DNA from: Bacillota bacterium
Lineage (GTDB): Bacteria > Bacillota > UBA4882 > UBA8346
Assembly: GCA_023402395.1 (NCBI GenBank)
Contig: JAEYGI010000051.1
Location: 62,001-126,000 of the forward strand
Length of the DNA: 64,000 nt
Direction of reading: 5' to 3'
This document shows, piece by piece, positions 16,785 through 24,530 of the stretch (position 1 is the stretch's first letter; each line of letters begins with the position of its first letter). The position numbers were made by a program, and so were the translations under genes. The notes below the pieces were generated by a model. The model worked only from the letters and a program-made list of their open reading frames with translations, was not told where the DNA came from and did no database searches.

Positions 16785-18533
16785 TTAGTTCTTAAACTTG
16801 CTGACTGCGGTGCGGAGGTTATCGCCCCAGTGGACCAGGATTTGGCCGGCGCTGATCATCTCCTGGGTGCAACTGTAATGTTCCTCTGCGGCGGACGAGG
16901 CATGTTCCGTTCCTTCTTTATGTTGATCGGCGATGCGGGTGATCTGTTCCACCGCCTTCAAGACTTCCGTATGCTCCCGGGCCAGTTTCACGGTGCGTCG
17001 GGTCACCTGGCCGGACTCCTGATTGACCTGACGCGCGGCTTCGATAATCGAATCAAAGACTTCATTCAGACCGGAAGCCGCCAGCTCACCCTCGCGGATC
17101 ACCGCGTTCTCAGTTTCAATCATCCCCGAGAGCTTTTGAAACACTTCCTGAATCCGCCGGACCAATTGGGTAACTTTGGAGGAAGCGGTCTTGGTCTGCA
17201 CCGCCAATTGTCCGATGGACTCGGCCACCACGCCGAAGCCCCGGCCCTGTTGGCCAGCGCGGGCCGCTTCGATGGCGGCGTTAAGGGAGAGCAAGTTGGT
17301 CTGCTCGGCGATCTCCTGTACCGAAGCGGCCATGATTCCGATCTCCGCCGATACCGTTTGCAACTGGCTCATCATCTCATCGGAGATCTTCATGAATTGC
17401 TGGATCCGCCGCATTTTTCCCGCCACTTCCCCGGCGACCTCCTCGCCATGCAACGCCCTGGCAACCGCGCTTCCCGACAGTTCTTCGACCCGGTGGGTGA
17501 TTTGATTGATCTCATCGGAAAACTGGCTGACGGCCCGGACCACCTCATGGATGGAGGAAACCTTTTGCTGCTGCTCGCCGGCGCCGACCGCCACTTGGGC
17601 CAGGGTCTCCAATAGCTGCTGAGTAACGGTAGAAACGCCGTGCGTTCCGTCCAACAGCCGCTGGCTGTTCTCATTTACCTTATCAGCGGCGTTTTTGATC
17701 TCCTCGACTAGCGCCTTCAACTCCCCGGACATCAAGTTGAAACACTCGGCCACCTCTCCAAACTCGTCGCCGCGTCGGCCGGAAACCTGCACACTCAGAT
17801 CGCCGGAGGCGATCCGCCGCGAAGCCGCCGCCAGCCGGGTCAAGGGCAAGATAATGGTAAAGGCGGTCAGAAAACTGATCCCAAAAGCGACCACTCCCGC
17901 GATCAACACCAGCGTCCAGGCGGTTACCTGCTGCTGGGCAAACGCTTCCTTGGCATCATTCCTGGCCAGAACCGCTTTTTGCCGGTAATCGGATTCGACC
18001 ATCCGGTCGAATCCGCCGACCAGAAAATACCGGGTATTGGTAATTGCTTTGGTCAGTTCGCGGTCTCCGTACGCCGTCAAACTAGCTGTCAATTGGTCAT
18101 AGAGCGCGTAATACTGCAGCCAGTATTGACGGATTTCATCCAATTTGGCCTTCTCGGCCCTACCCGCGGCCTGGTTCCCCAGCCGTTCGAACGAATACTC
18201 GACCGTCCGCCGGACGGTATTTGGCAGAAACTCATTATGGATGTAACGCAACGCCACCTCATCCCGTTGCAGCAATGCGTCCCGGGTCGAAACCTCCAGT
18301 TCGGAAATGTAGGAGCGGATGTCGTTGATATAAACCATCGGTTCCAACTGCCGGTCGATAACTGAGTTCAGCGTCCCGTACATCCAATGCATATTCCACT
18401 GGCTGGCAACCGTAACGAACAATACGACCACCAGGGTTACTCCAAAGCCGATCGCCATCTTCCAGATGATCTTCAGATTCAGATACATTTGAAGCATACG
18501 TTCCCACAACCGATACAACGCCTTAAACATCAT
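16785..18533 (-). CDS. Methyl-accepting chemotaxis protein beside the pst operon
   Basis: 582 aa from the first of two tandem ATG codons, 6 bp after GAGGAC; an upstream in-frame start lacks a site. Helix 1 is at about 22-45, a ~150-residue helical sensor (four-helix-bundle type: LEPMVYINDIRSYISELEVSTRDALLQRDE) follows, then helix 2 (about 195-220), HAMP (RIASGDLSVQVSGRRGDEFGEV) and the signalling domain with tip EIAEQTNLLSLNAAIEAARAG. The position upstream of pstC, with a Pho-box-like repeat before it, suggests that it is induced by phosphate shortage. It may steer cells towards phosphate or another nutrient. Confidence 0.93.
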   Translation of the reverse strand: MMFKALYRLWERMLQMYLNLKIIWKMAIGFGVTLVVVLFVTVASQWNMHWMYGTLNSVIDRQLEPMVYINDIRSYISELEVSTRDALLQRDEVALRYIHNEFLPNTVRRTVEYSFERLGNQAAGRAEKAKLDEIRQYWLQYYALYDQLTASLTAYGDRELTKAITNTRYFLVGGFDRMVESDYRQKAVLARNDAKEAFAQQQVTAWTLVLIAGVVAFGISFLTAFTIILPLTRLAAASRRIASGDLSVQVSGRRGDEFGEVAECFNLMSGELKALVEEIKNAADKVNENSQRLLDGTHGVSTVTQQLLETLAQVAVGAGEQQQKVSSIHEVVRAVSQFSDEINQITHRVEELSGSAVARALHGEEVAGEVAGKMRRIQQFMKISDEMMSQLQTVSAEIGIMAASVQEIAEQTNLLSLNAAIEAARAGQQGRGFGVVAESIGQLAVQTKTASSKVTQLVRRIQEVFQKLSGMIETENAVIREGELAASGLNEVFDSIIEAARQVNQESGQVTRRTVKLAREHTEVLKAVEQITRIADQHKEGTEHASSAAEEHYSCTQEMISAGQILVHWGDNLRTAVSKFKN

Positions 18534-18598
18534 CGCTTGTCCTCTCTTGAAGTCACTTGAAGTCATTTGTTTCATATTTACCACTTTGCCACGACCGA

Positions 18599-18721
18599 TT
18601 TAAAAGCGTTATGATAAACCTGGCCGAAGGCTAAAGTCATACACCAAAGCTCAAAAAATCAAGGGATAAAGTCAATCCAGAATTTTTCCCTATAGCAGAA
18701 CTTTTATCACATGGCTTTTAA
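18599..18721. repeat. Palindromic GATAAA/TTTATC repeat element, copy 1
   Basis: Ends TTAAAAGCG...GATAAA and TTTATCACATGGCTTTTAA form an imperfect inverted repeat. Inside lie a small hairpin (GGCCGAAGGCT), the conserved string ACACCAAAGCTCA and a second GATAAAGTC. A second copy with the same order lies at 26548. It sits between the chemoreceptor and its Pho-box-like site. Confidence 0.75.
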
Positions 18722-18738
18722 GGGGAGAACGCTCCCGA

Positions 18739-18755
18739 ATTAAGCCTAAATTAAG
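18739..18755 (-). promoter_or_regulatory. Pho-box-like direct repeat upstream of the chemoreceptor
   Basis: ATTAAG-N5-ATTAAG on the plus strand (CTTAAT-N5-CTTAAT on the minus strand), identical to the pstC core site and in the same orientation towards the minus-strand gene. It is about 205 bp from the start codon, with a repeat element in between. Confidence 0.45.
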
Positions 18756-18801
18756 GTTAAGGAACAATCCTGTTTCATTCCAATCGTTTCCTCGGCCCAA
18801 A

Positions 18802-18829
18802 TTTAGCCTCGGCTTAACCGTTCGTTAAT
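18802..18829 (+). promoter_or_regulatory. Probable Pho box of the PAP2-to-ppx gene run
   Basis: TTTAGC-N5-CTTAAC-N5-GTTAAT, three hexamers in exact 11-bp phase, about 98 bp upstream of the PAP2 start. A TATATT that could be a -10 lies downstream near 18860. Confidence 0.6.
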
Positions 18830-18926
18830 TCGGCATTGAACCGGCAATAACCATGGGACTTTATATTTTAATCAGGATTAAAAATTATGTATCAACTCGG
18901 TTGCACCCTAAACGTTGGAGGTTGTA

Positions 18927-19445
18927 ATGAGCGCTATCATTCAAGCTATCGGACGCTTGGACCGCAATTTGTTTCTAACGCTCAATGGAATGCAACATCG
19001 CCGCATCAATCGTTTGATCATAACCTTCACGCAGTTGGGCGGGTTACGTTTCCAAACCGGATTGGCAGCAACCCTACTGGCGATTCCCGGCACCCGGACC
19101 CTGGGGCTGCGGTTGGCCGCAGTCCAAATCGTGGTCACGATCATTGTTCAGATTTTAAAGGCCACCGTTGCCAGAGTCCGGCCATATAATGTGCTGGAGG
19201 GAGTCGTTCCGTTCGCGATCGAGCATGATTTTTCGTTTCCTTCCGGCCACACCGCCGCCGCCTTCTCCGCCGCGCTGGTGGTCGGATCGGCGATTCCGGC
19301 GCTAGGGACGTTGGGACTGAGCCTTGCGGCTTTAATCGGTTTTTCCCGTATCTATATCGGGGTCCATTATCCCTTGGACGTTTTGGCCGGGATTTGCTGC
19401 GGAACCGGGATCACTTGGTGGGCATTGGGATGGCTGCCGTTTTAA
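18927..19445 (+). CDS. PAP2-family membrane phosphatase
   Basis: 172 aa from the ATG at 18927 with GGAGG 5 bp upstream. The three PAP2 motifs are present: KATVARVRP, SFPSGHTAAAF and SRIYIGVHYPLDV, with the two catalytic histidines. There are about five membrane helices. Members dephosphorylate lipid phosphates or diphosphates (phosphatidate, phosphatidylglycerophosphate, undecaprenyl diphosphate). It opens a run of six plus-strand genes preceded by a Pho box. That makes a role in recovering phosphate from membrane lipids, or in releasing diacylglycerol for phosphate-free lipids, an attractive inference. Confidence 0.92.
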   Translation: MSAIIQAIGRLDRNLFLTLNGMQHRRINRLIITFTQLGGLRFQTGLAATLLAIPGTRTLGLRLAAVQIVVTIIVQILKATVARVRPYNVLEGVVPFAIEHDFSFPSGHTAAAFSAALVVGSAIPALGTLGLSLAALIGFSRIYIGVHYPLDVLAGICCGTGITWWALGWLPF

Positions 19446-19534
19446 ATTCACGTTCGGAAACCAATTACAAAGTGTGTACTCATTAACACACCATTTCTCG
19501 TAATTAAGCAACCAAGAAGGAATGGCGATAATCC

Positions 19535-20350
19535 ATGACTGCTCACATTTTAAACGATAAAATGGCGATCCTCCGAGCTGAACTGCCGTACTTGCAACGC
19601 GCACCGCAAATATTCCTGAAATCATTGCTGTTCTGCCTTGGACCGCTGGTGACCGTCGAAAACGCCGCCCGGTTGGAAGCAGTCAATGATCCGGCCATCT
19701 TTGCCCTTAACCACAACTGTTCCTTTGAAGCGATCTTGGCGCCGTGCGTATTGATTTATCAGCGCCGCGGCCGGCTGATCAGCTTCGTGAGCGACTGGAT
19801 GTACGGCCAGCTCCCGGGGATCAACTGGATCTATAAACAAATCGATCCGGTATACGTGTACAATAAACCGTCCACTATCGGTTTTCTTAATAAATACCGG
19901 GAACGCAACCAGCACGGGAAAGTCTTGCCCGAGTGCCTAAACCGGCTGGAATCTGGCCGGAGCATCGGCCTCTTTCCCGAAGGGACCCGCAATCCCGACC
20001 CAAGCCGGTTGCTCCGGGCCAAAAGGGGCCTCGGCCACCTGGCGCTGAAATCGGACCGGCCGGTCATTCCGGTCGGAATTGATTTCCCGGCCCGCCTCAA
20101 AAAGGGTACAATTCCAGCCTTCGGGCGATTGATTCTCCGCATCGGCGAGCCGTTATGTTTCGAGCGCGAGGCCGAACTACTGCGGCACTCTGAAAATGAC
20201 CCTGAACTGTCCGATGCTTTCCGGAAACGCTACCGCGATTATCTGGAGCAGCGGATCACCCATACCGTCATGCTGGAGTTAGCCGGGCTTTCCGGTAAAG
20301 AATATTCCTTCCCGGCGCCGGTTCCACCCGTTCCGAAATCCGGCCGCTAA
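19535..20350 (+). CDS. PlsC-like 1-acyl-glycerol-3-phosphate acyltransferase with variant HX4E motif
   Basis: 271 aa. Block I reads FALNHNCSFEAI, so the catalytic dyad is His-X4-Glu in place of the usual His-X4-Asp. Block III is the normal phosphate-binding LFPEGTRNPD and block IV reads PVIPVGID. These place it in the lysophospholipid acyltransferase family (PlsC, OlsA). It is 36 bp upstream of a FeeM/OlsB-like N-acyltransferase. In ornithine-lipid producers an OlsB/OlsA pair makes a phosphate-free lipid under Pho control, so an OlsA-like role is possible, as is ordinary phosphatidate synthesis. Confidence 0.85.
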   Translation: MTAHILNDKMAILRAELPYLQRAPQIFLKSLLFCLGPLVTVENAARLEAVNDPAIFALNHNCSFEAILAPCVLIYQRRGRLISFVSDWMYGQLPGINWIYKQIDPVYVYNKPSTIGFLNKYRERNQHGKVLPECLNRLESGRSIGLFPEGTRNPDPSRLLRAKRGLGHLALKSDRPVIPVGIDFPARLKKGTIPAFGRLILRIGEPLCFEREAELLRHSENDPELSDAFRKRYRDYLEQRITHTVMLELAGLSGKEYSFPAPVPPVPKSGR

Positions 20351-20386
20351 CTCATCTCAAAACAACGATACAAGGAGGAAACGACC

Positions 20387-21067
20387 ATGGCTTTCTCAGA
20401 GATCAACACCGTGAAAGTGGCTGATGCCGCCACCCGTGCCCAGGCTCTGCAAGTTATCGAACAAGTTTACCTGAAAGAGAAGAACTGGATCCGCCTGCCG
20501 GAAAACGAAATCCCGGAAAATATCGGCGAATCGGCCAAATACTCCTGGTTTCTGGCCTCGGTCAACGGCCAGCCAGCCGGAGTCATCCGCCTGGTCTACG
20601 ATCCCTCACTGGTCTTCCCCGCCGAGCTGGAGGTGACGCTCGATTCTCATGTCGACCTGGAACGGATGGCTCGGGAGTACAAACTGGTGGATATCGGGAG
20701 GTTCATGATCGTGCCCGGTTACCGCAAAAACATCCGGGTGGTGCTGAAGTTGATGCGGGCCGCTATCAAGGAAGTAGTGGAACGGGGTTATACCCATTTT
20801 CTCACCGACGTGTTTGAGTCCGATCCTAATTCTCCATTGCATTTCCACACTAAGATTCTGGGGTTCGAGCGGATCGGCAGCCATCTCCGAGGTGAGCTGA
20901 ACTGCAGCAGCACCCGGATCATTCTGACGCTCGATATCTTAAAATCATATCAGCGGCTGAAAGAACGGAAGGACAAAATCTATCTCGAAGTCACCGAGGG
21001 AATTCGGGATCTGCTCGATGAGAAGCTGGCCAAACGGGTCCAGATCTCCGGCCTGAAAACCCCCTGA
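20387..21067 (+). CDS. GNAT-fold N-acyltransferase, FeeM/OlsB-like
   Basis: 226 aa after AAGGAGG. The fold resembles acyl-homoserine-lactone-synthase-like GNAT proteins. Key features are YSWFLASVNGQPAGVIRLVYDPS, LVDIGRFMIVPGYRKN (the usual IGRF-V-P-YR core of FeeM-type N-acyl amino acid synthases and OlsB), KEVVERGYTHFLTDVFES and HTKILGFERIG. Such enzymes move an acyl chain from acyl-carrier protein to an amino group. The neighbours are an acyltransferase upstream and a metallophosphoesterase 32 bp downstream. The amino acceptor cannot be read from sequence, and an ordinary acetyltransferase role remains possible. Confidence 0.7.
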   Translation: MAFSEINTVKVADAATRAQALQVIEQVYLKEKNWIRLPENEIPENIGESAKYSWFLASVNGQPAGVIRLVYDPSLVFPAELEVTLDSHVDLERMAREYKLVDIGRFMIVPGYRKNIRVVLKLMRAAIKEVVERGYTHFLTDVFESDPNSPLHFHTKILGFERIGSHLRGELNCSSTRIILTLDILKSYQRLKERKDKIYLEVTEGIRDLLDEKLAKRVQISGLKTP

Positions 21068-21099
21068 AAGGCTTTGGGGAGGATGCACGGACGATAACT

Positions 21100-22161
21100 A
21101 TGCGTAAACGCCATATTTTTGGAAAATTGGATCAAGTCTTCGCGGAGACTCCTGCCGTCCCGCTATCCCGGGAGGATCGCTTCGTATTTTTCAGCGACCT
21201 CCATCTGGGCGACGGGAGTTCCCGGGATGACTTCCGGCGAAACGCCGGGATCTTTACCGCCGTATTGAAGCAATATTACGCGGAAAACCGGTTTCGATTG
21301 GTATTGAACGGAGATATCGAAGAATTGCAGCGGTTCGGCTTGAGCCAGATCCGGCGTCAGTGGGCCGAGGTTTACCAGTTGTTTGACGAGTTTGCCGCGG
21401 CCAGCCGGCTATTCAAGATCATCGGCAATCATGATCAGGAATTAGAAACGCTCCATCATCCTTCCTCCTCGCCACCAACTTTACCCGCCCTCAAGCTCGA
21501 TTATGACGGGAATTATATCTTTGTCTTCCACGGCCATCAGGCGTCGTTGTTTATGGAGAAGTTCAACCTTCTCTGCGGCTTGGTGCTGAAATATATCGCC
21601 AACCCCATCGGGATCAAGAACTTCTCGTATTCCCACGACAGCACGGTCCGGTTCAAGACGGAGAAACAGGTCTACGGCTTTTCACGCGACCGGAAGATCG
21701 TCTCTCTGATCGGCCATACCCATCGGCCGCTCTTCGAATCCCTCTCCAAAACCGACTGCCTAAAATTTAAAATTGAGCAGCTTTGTCGCGATTATGCCTC
21801 CGCGGCGTTCAACGACCGGGAAAAGCTGGCGCAGAAGATCCAGACCTACAACGCCGAACTCCGCTATTATCAGACCCGGAACCGGAATGACGCCGACCAG
21901 AGCAGCCTCTATACCACCGATCCGCTGGTGCCCTGCCTGTTCAATTCCGGTTCGGTCATTGGGAAGAACGGGATGACCGCCATTGAGATCGACCGGGGCC
22001 AGATCCAATTGGTGTATTGGTTCGATCGGAACCGGAGCACCAAATATTTTAATTTCAACGGCTTCCAGCCCGAACAGCTCAACGACGGCGATTATTTCCG
22101 GGTGGTTTTGAAACAGGAGCCCCTCGATTATATTTTTACTCGAATCAAGTTATTGGCGTAG
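21100..22161 (+). CDS. Calcineurin-like metallophosphoesterase
   Basis: 353 aa. The two-metal site motifs are in order: FFSDLHLGDG (about residue 28), VLNGDIEE (about 68), IGNHDQE (about 107), FHGHQ (about 146) and IGHTHRP (about 205). The SDLHLGD start recalls LpxH-like and UDP-diacylglucosamine-type hydrolases, but the protein is longer, with a C-terminal extension. It has no signal peptide or helix, so it is cytoplasmic or peripheral. It sits in the Pho-preceded run; a nucleotide, phospholipid or polyphosphate substrate is conceivable. Confidence 0.85.
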   Translation: MRKRHIFGKLDQVFAETPAVPLSREDRFVFFSDLHLGDGSSRDDFRRNAGIFTAVLKQYYAENRFRLVLNGDIEELQRFGLSQIRRQWAEVYQLFDEFAAASRLFKIIGNHDQELETLHHPSSSPPTLPALKLDYDGNYIFVFHGHQASLFMEKFNLLCGLVLKYIANPIGIKNFSYSHDSTVRFKTEKQVYGFSRDRKIVSLIGHTHRPLFESLSKTDCLKFKIEQLCRDYASAAFNDREKLAQKIQTYNAELRYYQTRNRNDADQSSLYTTDPLVPCLFNSGSVIGKNGMTAIEIDRGQIQLVYWFDRNRSTKYFNFNGFQPEQLNDGDYFRVVLKQEPLDYIFTRIKLLA

Positions 22162-22220
22162 CCGCCATTGGCCGGCGGCAAAAGTATCATCATCTTCGGT
22201 TTCCAAGGAGCGATCGGACG

Positions 22221-24437
22221 ATGAATTCCCAAAAGACCGGCAACGCCCCCCCTCTGTCATTGGCCAGAGTCTGCGGTTCCGATCTCGGCGACCCTTCCCT
22301 CTTCATTAACAGGGAACTCAGCTGGGTCCGGTTCAACCTCCGGGTGCTGGAGGAAGCGCTGGATCAATCCAAACCGCTGCTGGAGCGGGTTAAATTTTTG
22401 GCGATCTTTGCGCACAATCTGGATGAGTTCTTTATGATCCGCGTCTCCGGGCTGAAAAAACAGATCGAAAGCCGGACAGCCGACTTATCGCCGGATGGCC
22501 TCGGCCCATTCGAACAATTGAGCCTGATCAATCAGGAGCTGCTGCCGCAGTTGATCTGCCGTACCGAGTGCTGGTGTGATGATCTGCTTCCAAAGCTTTG
22601 GGAGCAAGGAATCCGAGTCTATCACTATCACCAATTGTCGGTCCGGCAACGTCAGTTGCTGCGCGGTTATTTTGAGAAGGAAATTTTCCCAATCCTGACC
22701 CCGCTGGCCTTTGATCCGGGCCATCCTTTCCCGCACATCTCCAATCTCAGCCTGAATTTGGCCTTTGTCATCGCCGATCCGGTTCAAGGCGAGCGGTTCG
22801 CCCGGTTGAAGGTTCCCGATATTTTCCCGAGGTTGCTTCCGATCCCGAAGGAAAACGACGAGAGCGGTTCCGAAACGGTCAAACCGGCCGGCGCCGATCT
22901 GGTCTGGCTGGAAGAAGGAATCGCGGCCAATGCCGATTTGCTCTTCCCCGGCCTGGAGATCGCGGCGGTATACCCGTTTCGGGTAACCCGCGACGCCGAC
23001 CTGGAGATCGAGGAGGACGAAGCCTCCGATCTGCTTTCCACCATTCAGGAGAGCGTCGGCATGCGCCGCTTCGGTTCCGTGGTGCGCCTGGAAATCGACA
23101 GCGCCATGCCGGAACGGATCCGGCTGCTGCTCATGGACAAGTTCTGCCTGGGACCGGACCATGTTTATCCGGCCCAGGGTCCAATGGGACTTTCCAGCCT
23201 GATGGAACTGGTCAAACTGGACCGGCCCGATCTGAAGGATCCGGCCTTTACGCCCAGGATTTCCGGTCTTCCCAATCCCGGCGAGAGCCTTTTTGCCGTC
23301 ATCCGCCGTCAAAATCTGATGCTCTACCATCCCTACGACAGCTTTAATCCGGTGATCGATTTCGTCCGGGAGGCGGCCCGTGATCCAAAGGTGCTGGCCA
23401 TTAAACAAACCCTGTATCGGGTCGGATCCAATTCCCCTATTGTTCAGGCGTTGATGGAGGCCCGGGAGAACGGGAAACAGGTCGCGGTCCTGGTGGAGTT
23501 GAAGGCCCGGTTCGACGAGGAGAACAATATCAACTGGGCCCAAGCCCTGGAACAGGCCGGCGTCCATGTGGTTTACGGGGTCATGGGATTAAAGACCCAT
23601 GCCAAGATGTGCATGGTGGTCCGGAGGGAAGCGGAGGGGATCGTTCGCTACCTCCATCTGGGCACCGGCAATTATAACGCGGTGACCAGCCGGATTTATT
23701 CCGATCTCAGTTACTTCACCTGCGAACCGGCCATCGGCGCCGATGTTTCTGATCTGTTCAACGCCATCACCGGTTATTCGCGAAAGGATGACTATCAGAA
23801 GCTGATCGCCGCCCCGATTTCGCTCCGGCGCAAGATTCTGGAACGGATCGATCGGGAGATTGAGCTGCACCGGGCCTGCGGCGGCGGTTATCTCGCGTTT
23901 AAAATGAACTCTCTGGTTGATCCGGAGTGCATCCAGGCGCTTTACCGCGCCTCTCAGGCCGGCGTCAAGGTCGATCTCCAGGTGCGCGGCATCTGTTGTC
24001 TGCGGCCCGGCGTGTCGGGGATCAGCGACCGGATCAGCGTGACCTCAATCGTCGGCCGCTTTCTGGAACACACCCGGATCTATTATTTCCGAAACGGCGG
24101 GAAGGAAGAAGTGCTGTTGGGCAGCGCCGATTTGATGCCCCGGAACCTCGACCGCCGGGTCGAGATTTTGTTCCCAGTGGACGACCCCGAGCTGAAGCAT
24201 TCCCTAATCCGCGGCATTTTGAATCTGCATCTGGCAGATAACTTGCAATCCCGCCGGCTACTCGCCGACGGGAGCTATGAACGGATCAAGCCCCTTGAGA
24301 ATCAGGTTCCACTCAATTCACAACAATGGCTGATGGATAACCTCTGGTTCCAGGAACCGCCGGAGGCCCTGACCGCACGAAAGCTGGCCGCTCCGGCCGG
24401 GGAACCGCTGCCGCTGCTGCGGGAAGACGCGGGGTGA
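22221..24437 (+). CDS. ppk: Polyphosphate kinase 1
   Basis: 738 aa, normal for PPK1. The N domain starts LFINRELSWVRFNLRVLEEA and HNLDEFFMIRVSGLKKQ. The catalytic phospholipase-D-like core has KQTLYRVGSNSPIVQALMEA, ELKARFDEENNI and the phosphorylated His in GLKTHAKMCMV, followed by YLHLGTGNYN. The second conserved His is in FLEHTRIYYF, and LLGSADLMPRNLDRRVE closes the active site. AAGGAG precedes the ATG by 10 bp. It makes polyphosphate from ATP, and ppx follows. Confidence 0.97.
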   Translation: MNSQKTGNAPPLSLARVCGSDLGDPSLFINRELSWVRFNLRVLEEALDQSKPLLERVKFLAIFAHNLDEFFMIRVSGLKKQIESRTADLSPDGLGPFEQLSLINQELLPQLICRTECWCDDLLPKLWEQGIRVYHYHQLSVRQRQLLRGYFEKEIFPILTPLAFDPGHPFPHISNLSLNLAFVIADPVQGERFARLKVPDIFPRLLPIPKENDESGSETVKPAGADLVWLEEGIAANADLLFPGLEIAAVYPFRVTRDADLEIEEDEASDLLSTIQESVGMRRFGSVVRLEIDSAMPERIRLLLMDKFCLGPDHVYPAQGPMGLSSLMELVKLDRPDLKDPAFTPRISGLPNPGESLFAVIRRQNLMLYHPYDSFNPVIDFVREAARDPKVLAIKQTLYRVGSNSPIVQALMEARENGKQVAVLVELKARFDEENNINWAQALEQAGVHVVYGVMGLKTHAKMCMVVRREAEGIVRYLHLGTGNYNAVTSRIYSDLSYFTCEPAIGADVSDLFNAITGYSRKDDYQKLIAAPISLRRKILERIDREIELHRACGGGYLAFKMNSLVDPECIQALYRASQAGVKVDLQVRGICCLRPGVSGISDRISVTSIVGRFLEHTRIYYFRNGGKEEVLLGSADLMPRNLDRRVEILFPVDDPELKHSLIRGILNLHLADNLQSRRLLADGSYERIKPLENQVPLNSQQWLMDNLWFQEPPEALTARKLAAPAGEPLPLLREDAG

Positions 24438-24441
24438 ATTA

Positions 24442-24450
24442 TGGTATAAT
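24442..24450 (+). promoter_or_regulatory. Extended -10 promoter element before ppx
   Basis: TGG followed by TATAAT, a good extended -10, about 80 bp upstream of the ppx start. No clear -35 is seen. It would let ppx be transcribed apart from the upstream run. Confidence 0.5.
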
Positions 24451-24530
24451 AAGTTAGCGGGTCCAGCGTCAGCCCGCGTGCATTCAAGACATTGGGATTT
24501 TCACGTTGAAAACCGGAAAGCGAGAAGAAC

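Noticed and set aside
18599..18721. Possible riboswitch upstream of the chemoreceptor
   Set aside because: The conserved strings do not match any riboswitch consensus that I know. The second copy lies downstream of a gene, so it is better called a repeat element.
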